In this document: positions 32,391-39,196 of the stretch, in pieces
Layout: every line of letters begins with the position of its first letter
Numbering within the stretch: position 1 is the first letter of the stretch
NCBI GenBank assembly: GCA_964236735.1
Contig: CAXSFM010000006.1
Coordinates: forward strand, 186,001 to 250,000
Origin: JAIVJG01 sp964236735
GTDB taxonomy: Bacteria; Acidobacteriota; Blastocatellia; Pyrinomonadales; Pyrinomonadaceae
DNA length: 64,000 nucleotides
Direction of reading: 5' to 3'
Made by a program: the position numbers and the translations under genes
The notes under the pieces: model-generated
Database searches by the model: none
What the model was told of the DNA's origin: nothing
What the model saw: the letters and a program-made list of their open reading frames with translations, nothing else

Positions 32391-34134
32391 TCTGCCCTCC
32401 CTTCGACTCAAGAATTTCCGTGCCCGACTCGGTCTTGCCGATGCGGACGACGACGAACTCGGCAGGCCACGGCGGCAGCACGCCGATCTGACAAATCATT
32501 CTTCCGGCGTCGGTCTCTTCGGGCGTGTTCGTCGTCTCGTCGCAACGGACGGAGTAAGCTTCCTCTGAAGTCGCGCCATCGAGCATCCCGCGCCGCCACA
32601 GCCAGCCGAGAAAATTGCGTGCGACGCGATCCACCTCGCGCCATAAGTCCGGGTTGTTCGGCTCGAAGACCGTCCACTGCGTCTGCTCGTCAATCGCCTC
32701 CTCGATCATAATCAGGAGGCGGCGCACGTTGACGAATCGCCACTCCGCATCGCTGCTCAGGGTTCGCGCGCCCGCGACGCGCACGCCGCGCCCGCGAAAC
32801 TCGCGGATGCAGTTGACGCCCTGCTCGTTCAAGTCGCCGTGCGCGATGTCGTCGAGTTGGACGCACACGTCCTTCACCAATTCAAGCTCCGCGTTGGCGG
32901 GCGGCTTATGCACGCCGACGCGCCGGTCGCCGCGCGCATAGACGCCCGCGATGTGCCCCGACGGCGGGACGGCGCGCAGCAGTCCCCGCAGCCTCAAAGG
33001 GTCTGGCACGAGCACCCACGGGAAATAGAGCGCGGCATATTTCGTGTCGAAGTTCGTGCGCCAAGCGGCGACGCGCTGCTGGCTCAGGTCGTCGCGATGC
33101 GGGTCGAGGATGGGCGGGTCGAGGATGGCGACGCGATCTTTGAGCGTCTCACAGTGCGCGACGAGAGCGCGTTGAAGAAAGAGCGTCTCGTCGTTGCTGA
33201 AGTCAGGCGCGAACTCAAGCGGCTCGTCCGGCAGGGGCGGTGGCTCCGGCTCACGGCAGAGCGACGCGCAGTCGGGCAGCGGCACTCGCTGTTGAGCGGG
33301 TGCGTCCCTGTCTTTCGGCATGATGTCGGGCATCGCCACGATGCTAACCTCGTCAATCTGCGCGAGAGCCGCGAGTCCCCAGGGCTGTTCGGCGGGCGAG
33401 CCTCCGCCGGTGAACTGTTCGAGCGTTAAAGTCCGCAATCCGTCCGCGCCTGCCGCGAGCCGTCCCAGCCCTACTTTCAAATTGCCGGCAGCCGGGTCGG
33501 GCGTGTTGGCGGGGAAGCCTGCGGGCGAAAAAAGATTCTGCGCCTCGACGAGCCGCGAGCCGTTCCGCTTATCAATAAGCCGCAAGCCATTCTGTTGACC
33601 GTTGATGACGTGCTCGACGTAGCGCGCGTCGTCGGTGCGGAGCGAAAGGTCGCGCCAGATTTCACGCGCGTTGCCGAGCCGCAGGATGAGCGTGAAACGG
33701 TCGCGCGTGATGAGCGAGACGGAGAAAGTAATCTGCTCTCCGCTCGTGCCGGGATTCGGATAGACGCGCGCGACGCCCTCGCTCGTGACGACTCGGCTGA
33801 TCGCTCTTAGGCGAAGCGTCGGCGTGCCGGACTCATCGTGCATGTCGAAAGTGGCCTGGCGCGCGGTTGCGTCGTCTGCGACGCGCACGACCCAGCAGGT
33901 CTGCCCGCCGTTGGCGAAGAAGCCTTCGACCGCGTAGGCGAGATAAGCTTGCGGCGTGTGCGCGCCGAAGACGCTCGCGAACTGCGTCATGCTCTCGACC
34001 TTGATTGGCGTCTGCAAGGGGCCAGCGGCGGCGATGCCGACGAAGCCCGCGATGTCCGTGCGAAGCGGCACGAGCGCGGGCGAGCGCGTGTCGAGCCACT
34101 CGAAATAGACGCCGGGTGTGGTGTAAGCCAACAT
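32383..34134 (-). CDS. Contractile sheath protein, second copy
   Basis: 583 residues. N terminus MLAYTTPGVYFEWLDTR, then IAGFVGIAAAGPLQTPI, YLAYAVEGFFANGGQTCWVVR, and the conserved C-terminal sheath domain with NCIREFRGRGVRVAGARTLS, NVRRLLIMIEEAIDEQTQWT and FEPN. The ATG at 34134 is used; the longer reading from 34221 would run through a strong hairpin and into the previous tube gene. It is about 60 residues longer than the first sheath, with extra insertions in the middle (PDCASLCREPEPPPLPDEP). Contraction of the sheath drives the tube. Pairs of sheath genes are common in eCIS loci. Confidence 0.92.
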   Translation of the reverse strand: MLAYTTPGVYFEWLDTRSPALVPLRTDIAGFVGIAAAGPLQTPIKVESMTQFASVFGAHTPQAYLAYAVEGFFANGGQTCWVVRVADDATARQATFDMHDESGTPTLRLRAISRVVTSEGVARVYPNPGTSGEQITFSVSLITRDRFTLILRLGNAREIWRDLSLRTDDARYVEHVINGQQNGLRLIDKRNGSRLVEAQNLFSPAGFPANTPDPAAGNLKVGLGRLAAGADGLRTLTLEQFTGGGSPAEQPWGLAALAQIDEVSIVAMPDIMPKDRDAPAQQRVPLPDCASLCREPEPPPLPDEPLEFAPDFSNDETLFLQRALVAHCETLKDRVAILDPPILDPHRDDLSQQRVAAWRTNFDTKYAALYFPWVLVPDPLRLRGLLRAVPPSGHIAGVYARGDRRVGVHKPPANAELELVKDVCVQLDDIAHGDLNEQGVNCIREFRGRGVRVAGARTLSSDAEWRFVNVRRLLIMIEEAIDEQTQWTVFEPNNPDLWREVDRVARNFLGWLWRRGMLDGATSEEAYSVRCDETTNTPEETDAGRMICQIGVLPPWPAEFVVVRIGKTESGTEILESKGGQSG

Positions 34135-34151
34135 AAAATTTCCGCGCCTTG

Positions 34152-34179
34152 GGAGCGCGGGCATCCCTGCCCGCGCTCC
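34152..34179 (-). promoter_or_regulatory. Perfect 12-bp hairpin between tube and sheath genes
   Basis: GGAGCGCGGGCA and TGCCCGCGCTCC form a perfect 12-base-pair stem around a TCCC loop. It lies in the 52-base gap between the first tube gene and the second sheath gene, inside an otherwise tightly packed operon. No T-run follows on the minus strand beyond AAATTTTA, so it is not a typical intrinsic terminator. It may stabilise or partly terminate the upstream sheath/tube message. It also has the look of a dispersed REP-type element. Confidence 0.75.
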
Positions 34180-34186
34180 GCAGGCA

Positions 34187-34624
34187 TTACTCCAGTTCGA
34201 TACCCTCGCAGACCAGCTCAAGCGTCTCGATGGCGACCTCGTTGGTCTTGGCGTTGAAGGCCGGGCCGTCCCACTTGCGCGGCCACGCTTCGCGGAAGTT
34301 CCAGCGCAGAGCCTCCTGCCGCGCCTCGTTCAAGAGCACGATGGAGCCGGACTGCCGCTCGGTCTGGCCGTCGAGCACTTTCTTGCGCCACTGCCAGAGT
34401 TCCTTGCTGTCGGTGAAGCCGCGCTTGAGGGTGATATTGCCGAACTTTTTCAGGCCGGGCAGCTTCTTGACCGTGATGTCGAGATTACCCGTGCGGTACT
34501 CGATAGCGTCGGTCTCCGTGTTGACGCCGGTGCATTCGGAGAAGCCCGCGACCGTCACGTTGTCTATCTCGACGATGAAGTTGAAAGCCGCATACGGGTC
34601 GTTGCGGCTGCCGGTTTGAGCCAT
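34187..34624 (-). CDS. Inner tube protein, first copy (Afp1 type)
   Basis: 145 residues: AFNFIVEIDNVTVAGFSECTG, FGNITLKRGFTDSKELWQW, GSIVLLNEARQEALRWNF, KTNEVAIETLELVCEGIELE. This is the abundant tube subunit pattern of contractile tails. Two adjacent ATGs exist (34627 and 34624); the second has the better six-base distance from AGGAGG. The gene follows the first sheath gene by 19 bases, the common sheath-tube order. Confidence 0.93.
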   Translation of the reverse strand: MAQTGSRNDPYAAFNFIVEIDNVTVAGFSECTGVNTETDAIEYRTGNLDITVKKLPGLKKFGNITLKRGFTDSKELWQWRKKVLDGQTERQSGSIVLLNEARQEALRWNFREAWPRKWDGPAFNAKTNEVAIETLELVCEGIELE

Positions 34625-34643
34625 CATTCACCTCCTCGGCGTC

Positions 34644-36221
34644 TCACTGTTTCGCATCCACCGTCTTCTGGCTGATGCGGAAGATGACGAACTCGGCGGG
34701 CTTCACCGGCGCGATGCCGATGTAGCAGACGAGCCGCCCGTTATCTATGTCGTCCTGCGTCATGGTCGTGCGGTCGCACTTCACGAAGAACGCTTCCTCC
34801 TGCTTGAGTCCCATCAGCGCGCCGCTATGCCAGACGCCGATCAGGAAGTTCGTGACGCTGCGCCGCACGCGCGACCAGAGCGGCTCGTCGTTCGGCTCGA
34901 AGACGACCCACTGCGTGCCCTCGTCTATGGACTCTTCGATGAAGATGAAGAGTCGCCGGACGTTGACGTACTTCCACTGCCCGTCCGAAGACATCGTGCG
35001 CGCGCCCCACAGGCGGATGCCGCGCCGCGCCGAGCGGAAGTCGCGGATGCAGTTGACGCCCTGCGGGTTGAGCACGTCCTGCATCCCGTCGGTGACGGGG
35101 AATTCAAGGTTGGTCGCGTCGCGCACAACTTCGTTGGCGGGCGCTTTATGGACGCCGCGCTCGATGTCCGTGCGCGCGATGATGCCGGTGACGTGGCCGG
35201 TCGGCGGGATGACCCGCACGTCGTTGAGCGACGGATCGAAGACTTCAATCCAAGGGTAGTAGAAGGCCGCGTACTGCGTGTCGCGACGAGCGGGGAGCGC
35301 GCCGGCGTCGCTACGCCCCTGCGTGGTCGAGATGATGCCGAAGCGATCCTTGAGCCGCTCGCACTGGTTGATGACTTCGTCCGTCACCGACCCCAACCCC
35401 GCGCGCACTTCGTCGGGTGCGAGCAGGAGCGAGATTTCGTCAATCGTCTCCAAAACGGCGAGGCCGCGCCCGCGTCCCAGCAGTTCGTTCGGCAAGCCCG
35501 CAATCGGATTCATGTCGCCTTGAAAATCTGCGACGGCGAGCGCGCTACCGTCGCTGCCGTTGCTGCCGAGCGCGGTGAATGCTTGCGCCGGCAGCGGAGC
35601 CGGATTAGGCGGCGTGGCGCTCCACTCGACGCGCACGAGTTTCGAGGCCGAGTTGAGCACGACGAGGATGTTGTTGCTCGCGCCCTCCTGCTCGGTCAGG
35701 TTGTCGAAGACTTCGAACACGTCCGGCGCGCAACGCTTGGGGTTAGCGAGATCAAGCGGGTTGGTCGAGGTCGGGTCAACGAAGTCGGCGGGCGCGGGCG
35801 GATTTTTGAAGTAGAGCAGGCTCACGCGGAACAGAGGCGTGGCGGGCCGCGAGCGCGTTCCCGCGTCAACCTTGACCATGATGTTGTTGCCCCATGCTCC
35901 GCGTCCGGTTGCCAGCAGCGACAGATTGCCAATCGCGCCCGAAGTGGCGACCGCGTTGCCCGCCGCGACGCGCGCCACGAAGCAGCGTTTGCCGCCGTTG
36001 TCGAAGAAGCCTTGAATCGCGTAGGCGAGATACGAGAGGTCTGGGACGTAGCCGCCGTACCAGCGTTGGAATTGGAGCCAGCTTGTAATCAGCAGAGGAT
36101 ATTCGGGGCCGCGCTCGGTCGCTCCGACGAACCCTGCGGTGCTGGTGCTCACGCCTTCGATGGGCACGGGGCCGGTGCTGATCTCTTCCACATAGACACC
36201 GGGCGAAAGATACTCTGGCAT
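34644..36221 (-). CDS. Contractile sheath protein, first copy
   Basis: 525 residues. MPEYLSPGVYVEEISTGPVPI at the start is the N-terminal strand used for the handshake between sheath subunits. It continues with TAGFVGATERGPEYP, LAYAIQGFFDNGGKRCFVARV, and the C-terminal domain NCIRDFRSARRGIRLWGARTM, NVRRLFIFIEESIDEGTQWV, FEPNDEPLW, and QDDIDNGRLVCYIGIAP. AAGGAG lies seven bases upstream of the ATG. Clearly homologous to but shorter than the second sheath, and likely the main sheath subunit because it is first in the operon with the best ribosome site. Confidence 0.95.
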   Translation of the reverse strand: MPEYLSPGVYVEEISTGPVPIEGVSTSTAGFVGATERGPEYPLLITSWLQFQRWYGGYVPDLSYLAYAIQGFFDNGGKRCFVARVAAGNAVATSGAIGNLSLLATGRGAWGNNIMVKVDAGTRSRPATPLFRVSLLYFKNPPAPADFVDPTSTNPLDLANPKRCAPDVFEVFDNLTEQEGASNNILVVLNSASKLVRVEWSATPPNPAPLPAQAFTALGSNGSDGSALAVADFQGDMNPIAGLPNELLGRGRGLAVLETIDEISLLLAPDEVRAGLGSVTDEVINQCERLKDRFGIISTTQGRSDAGALPARRDTQYAAFYYPWIEVFDPSLNDVRVIPPTGHVTGIIARTDIERGVHKAPANEVVRDATNLEFPVTDGMQDVLNPQGVNCIRDFRSARRGIRLWGARTMSSDGQWKYVNVRRLFIFIEESIDEGTQWVVFEPNDEPLWSRVRRSVTNFLIGVWHSGALMGLKQEEAFFVKCDRTTMTQDDIDNGRLVCYIGIAPVKPAEFVIFRISQKTVDAKQ

Positions 36222-36242
36222 GTTGAATCTCCTTAACTCGGT

Positions 36243-37163
36243 CTAAGGAAACCGAAAGGTCGGCACAAACACGGTAGCCCGCGGCTGCACCAGTTGATTG
36301 ACTTGCGTCCGCGTGCGACCGTCGGGCAGCCGCGCCGTCACGTCCGCCGCGAACGCCGCCTGATTCACGTCGAAATAATAGAACCAGCTTCCGTCGCTCT
36401 CCGTTTTCGTCGCGCCCGTCATTCCCTGCACCTCGACGGTCGCGCCGGGAATCACGCCGCCCGCGTCCGTCAACACGAACCCGCGCAGAGACGCCTGCGC
36501 GAGGCCGGACTCGCTTCCCTGCACGACATGTACGTTGGCGATGTTCTCGACCGACCCGTCGGGGAACGTGACGCGCACGCTCAGGCTCGCCGACGGTTGC
36601 GTGTCCGGGAAGACGAGCGCCCACTGTCCCGTCTCGTCCGTCAGGTAAGAGTCGGTGACGCCCGCGGCTTCGACACGCGCGCCCGCGAGTCCGCGCCCGC
36701 CCGTCGCATGAAGCCCGCCGCGCAGGAGTGTCAGGCCGCGCCCGCCCGACAGTGTGCCGCCGTTCGGGAACGGGTAATTGAAGCCGGGTTGCAGGTCGAA
36801 GAAAGTCGCGCGCTCAGGTGTCGGCAGCGCGACGGTCTGCTCCTGCGTCTGGTAGTAACGGCTCTCGACGCGCACGACATAACTTCCCGCGTCGAGAGCC
36901 GCCTGTCGCACGGAGCCGTCGGGCTGTCTGATGGCGTTGAAGAAGATGTGATAGCCGCTGCCGTTGCGTTGCACGATCAACTCCAGAGGCCGCGCGAAGT
37001 CTTGTCGCAGTCCAAGGACGATGCGCGCGACGACGAAGAGCCTGACGGGTTCGAGCGGTCTCGGATGAAAGCCGCGCGTACCGCGCGAACGCGCGAAGCG
37101 GTCTTCGAGATCGAAGATGAGCGTCGCCGTCTGTCTTCTCAGTTCGTAGATTGCTGCCGACAT
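36243..37163 (-). CDS. Carboxypeptidase-regulatory/Ig-like repeat protein of the eCIS operon
   Basis: 306 residues from the ATG at 37163 (MSAAIYELRRQ); the longer reading would overlap the DUF4255 gene. The N-terminal ~60 residues (LEPVRLFVVARIVLGLRQ) are followed by several transthyretin/CarboxypepD_reg-like beta units: LDAGSYVVRVESRYYQT, GRGLAGARVEAAGVTDSYLTDETGQWAL, and GGVIPGATVEVQGMTGATKTESDGSW. No signal peptide. It sits between the tail terminator and the first sheath gene, so a collar, fibre or surface decoration role is plausible. No specific family assignment is made. Confidence 0.75.
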   Translation of the reverse strand: MSAAIYELRRQTATLIFDLEDRFARSRGTRGFHPRPLEPVRLFVVARIVLGLRQDFARPLELIVQRNGSGYHIFFNAIRQPDGSVRQAALDAGSYVVRVESRYYQTQEQTVALPTPERATFFDLQPGFNYPFPNGGTLSGGRGLTLLRGGLHATGGRGLAGARVEAAGVTDSYLTDETGQWALVFPDTQPSASLSVRVTFPDGSVENIANVHVVQGSESGLAQASLRGFVLTDAGGVIPGATVEVQGMTGATKTESDGSWFYYFDVNQAAFAADVTARLPDGRTRTQVNQLVQPRATVFVPTFRFP

Positions 37164-37170
37164 AAACTCT

Positions 37171-37800
37171 TCATCCCGCCGCGACCGCGTCCGGGTCTTC
37201 GCTGAATCCCGCGATGCGCTCGACGACGCGGGCGTGTTCCGGCGTGCGCCGCGAATCAATTCGCGTGACGCGGATGAGATAACAAACCGACAGGCGGTAA
37301 GGCTCGCGCAGAGCCTCCCAGATGCGCGTTAACTCTTCGAGCGTCAGGCGGCAGAAGATGACGCGCAGTTCCTCGAAAATGTCGTTGGCGGCGTCTTGCA
37401 GGACGATGGTCGCGTTGTCGTAGAAGACCTGCATGGATTTACCGAGGAGCATGTGGTCGGCCTCGCCCGACTGCGCGAACGGTGTCACGAGAAAGTAAAA
37501 GTTCAAGGTCAGAGGCGGAAACTGGAGCGACTCTCTCGCATTCTGGCCGGGCGCGGGCGGCGGCGGTTGGACGCGCGCCCTCTGCGGCGGCTGGTTCTTG
37601 GCGTGCTCGTTCTCCGTGATGTGATAGAGCCAGAGCGAGAGACGGTTGGCGGCGTCGCGCGCCGTCTCGGTCGGGTTGCGGAAAACAATCGCCGCCTCGC
37701 TGCCGACGATGGGACGGACGACCGGGTCGGCGTCGTAGGCCTCCCAGAGAATCCGCCGCAACGCCTCGCTCACGGCGGCCACCACCATGTAGTCGCTCAT
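37171..37800 (-). CDS. DUF4255 tail terminator protein (Afp16/Pvc16 type)
   Basis: 209 residues. AVSEALRRILWEAYD at the start, LSLWLYHITENEHAKNQPPQ, PLTLNFYFLVTPFAQ and EADHMLLGKSMQVFYDN are the DUF4255 blocks. In Afp/PVC particles this protein caps the tube and sheath and fixes particle length. GGAG lies five bases before the ATG. It heads the structural part of the operon, just upstream of the Ig-like protein and first sheath. Confidence 0.93.
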   Translation of the reverse strand: MSDYMVVAAVSEALRRILWEAYDADPVVRPIVGSEAAIVFRNPTETARDAANRLSLWLYHITENEHAKNQPPQRARVQPPPPAPGQNARESLQFPPLTLNFYFLVTPFAQSGEADHMLLGKSMQVFYDNATIVLQDAANDIFEELRVIFCRLTLEELTRIWEALREPYRLSVCYLIRVTRIDSRRTPEHARVVERIAGFSEDPDAVAAG

Positions 37801-37843
37801 CGCTTCTCCGCTTTGGCTCGCACGAACGCGCGGGCGAGTCGTC

Positions 37844-38611
37844 TCACACGTTGAGCGGCTCGACCTCTTTCAGAATCGCCTCGACTCGTCCGGCCTCAAG
37901 CGCCTTCAACTCCGCCTGCGCTTTCGCCAGCGCGTCGCGCGCCGACTCCCACGCCAGAGTCTTTTGCCGCACGTTCTCTTTGGCCTTGTCGAGTTCTTGC
38001 CACGCCTTGTCTAAATCCTTCTCGAAGTCAGCCGGCGAAGGGACTGCCGCCCCGTCGAGCACGCCCTTCAACTCTCGCAGGACGACGTACATGCTGGCCG
38101 TCTTGTTCTTGTCGTCGTACTGCTCGATCTTCGCCCGGTCGTCCTTGAGCGTCTTGATGTTGTCGCCGAGTTCCTTCTGCCGGTTCTTCTGGCTGTCATA
38201 AGCCTGCTGCTTGGCGTCGCGGTCTTGCTTGGCCGCGTCGTAGTCGGACTTGGCCGCCGCAGCTTTGCCGTCAAGGGCTGCAACCTCGTCACTCTTCGTC
38301 TTGATGTCGTCGTCAACTTTTTTGATCGCGGCGTCCGCGTCTTTCTTCTTGTCGCCGAGCGCGGCCTCGACCATCTGCTCTTTCGTGTGGTAGTAGGCGT
38401 TGAGAGTTTTGACATCCGCGTCGAGTCCCGTCGCGGCCTGGACGAATGTGTTCGTCGTGCTCTTGATCTCGTCAACGTTCTTGGTCAGCGCGTCAACGTC
38501 GGTTTTGAGCGCGTCGCGCTCCTTCGTCGCCTGTCCGATCTGCGAGTCCTTCTGCTGAAGCTGATCTTTCAGTTCCTTCAATCTGTCTTCAGGGCTTTTG
38601 TCGTTGGGCAT
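37844..38611 (-). CDS. Long coiled-coil protein of the eCIS operon
   Basis: 255 residues, nearly all heptad-like helix: LKELKDQLQQKDSQIGQATKE, then long Lys/Asp/Ala-rich stretches (KKKDADAAIKKVDDDIKTKS) and a C-terminal helix (LAKAQAELKALEAGRVEAIL). No signal peptide, membrane segment or enzyme motif. GGAG lies eight bases before the ATG. Its position between the winged-helix gene and the tail terminator suggests a particle or assembly factor. A length-determining role is conceivable for a coiled coil but is not shown by sequence. Confidence 0.75.
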   Translation of the reverse strand: MPNDKSPEDRLKELKDQLQQKDSQIGQATKERDALKTDVDALTKNVDEIKSTTNTFVQAATGLDADVKTLNAYYHTKEQMVEAALGDKKKDADAAIKKVDDDIKTKSDEVAALDGKAAAAKSDYDAAKQDRDAKQQAYDSQKNRQKELGDNIKTLKDDRAKIEQYDDKNKTASMYVVLRELKGVLDGAAVPSPADFEKDLDKAWQELDKAKENVRQKTLAWESARDALAKAQAELKALEAGRVEAILKEVEPLNV

Positions 38612-38649
38612 AAGTCATCTCCAGAGTGAGGGGCACGGTCTCCGCTTTT

Positions 38650-38934
38650 TCACCCGGCCTCTTCGTTAATCAATTCGCCGATCTCGCGCAGGCGAGCGGA
38701 ATTCACTTGATAGCGTGTGCGCCCGCCGCCGCTCTGCTCGATCACAAGTCCCTGCTCGACGAGTTCGGAGAGAGCTTCCCTGACGAGCGCCGTCTGGCGC
38801 TTAATCTCGCGCTCAAGCAGCCACCACTCCATCACGCCTTCCAAAGTGTCTTGGGCTTCGGGGTGTTCCACTAAATATGTCAGCACCTCGCGCGCGACGA
38901 ACGACTTTGTGTGTGTGCCTGTGTGCCGTCTCAC
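38650..38934 (-). CDS. Winged-helix DNA-binding protein at head of eCIS operon
   Basis: 94 residues from a GTG at 38934, preferred over the upstream ATG (38958) because GAAGGA lies six bases before it and the ATG has no ribosome site. The body (SFVAREVLTYLVEHPEAQDTLEGV, QTALVREALSELVEQGLV, and the wing IEQSGGGRTRYQVN) reads as a winged helix. It is the first gene after the regulatory gap and probably adjusts expression of the injection-system genes. It could also be a structural adaptor, since similar small proteins occur in other eCIS loci. Confidence 0.7.
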   Translation of the reverse strand: MRRHTGTHTKSFVAREVLTYLVEHPEAQDTLEGVMEWWLLEREIKRQTALVREALSELVEQGLVIEQSGGGRTRYQVNSARLREIGELINEEAG

Positions 38935-38977
38935 GCCGTGTCCTTCAGCAGCGAGCATCAAATAAGATTAAGCGCAA

Positions 38978-38992
38978 GCAAGCTCCGTTCCG
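38978..38992 (-). promoter_or_regulatory. Possible sigma-54 promoter of the eCIS operon
   Basis: On the minus strand CGGAAC-N5-TTGC has GG and GC exactly ten bases apart and a full TTGC -12 element; the -24 element departs from TGGCAC at two places. The predicted start of transcription would be near 38966, leaving a ~32-base leader before the GTG of the winged-helix gene. A sigma-54 activator gene lies just upstream. In GC-rich DNA a match like this can arise by chance. Confidence 0.4.
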
Positions 38993-39052
38993 GCGATTGA
39001 CGCTTGATTTTGTCGGCTATGCACAGGGAAGCGTGCGAGAGAGGCGGATGTT

Positions 39053-39149
39053 TTTGTCCGTGCGGTTCGCAGACGCGCGCGCAAATCTCTTGAATCGCGC
39101 GCGCATTCGAGGTGGATAAATTTGTCCGGGCAGGCGCAGGCGTTTGTCC
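39053..39149. repeat. Three TTTGTCC repeats in the regulatory gap
   Basis: TTTGTCC occurs at 39053-39059, 39121-39127 and 39143-39149, all on the plus strand, with TTTTGTCGG nearby at about 39009. The last two are 22 bases apart, about two helix turns. Between the first two, GCGCGCGC at 39075-39082 and at 39097-39104 form an inverted repeat around 14 bases. The group lies 60-170 bases upstream of the candidate sigma-54 site, where enhancer sites would be expected. Confidence 0.4.
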
Positions 39150-39196
39150 TGCGCGCGGGGCGTGGGACTTCCGTGTATGAGAGCGTGGCGCGCGGG

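Noticed and set aside
34135..34221. Longer sheath start at 34221
   Set aside because: The extra 29 residues would be read through a 12-bp hairpin and overlap the tube gene; the homologous N terminus begins at MLAYTTPGVY.
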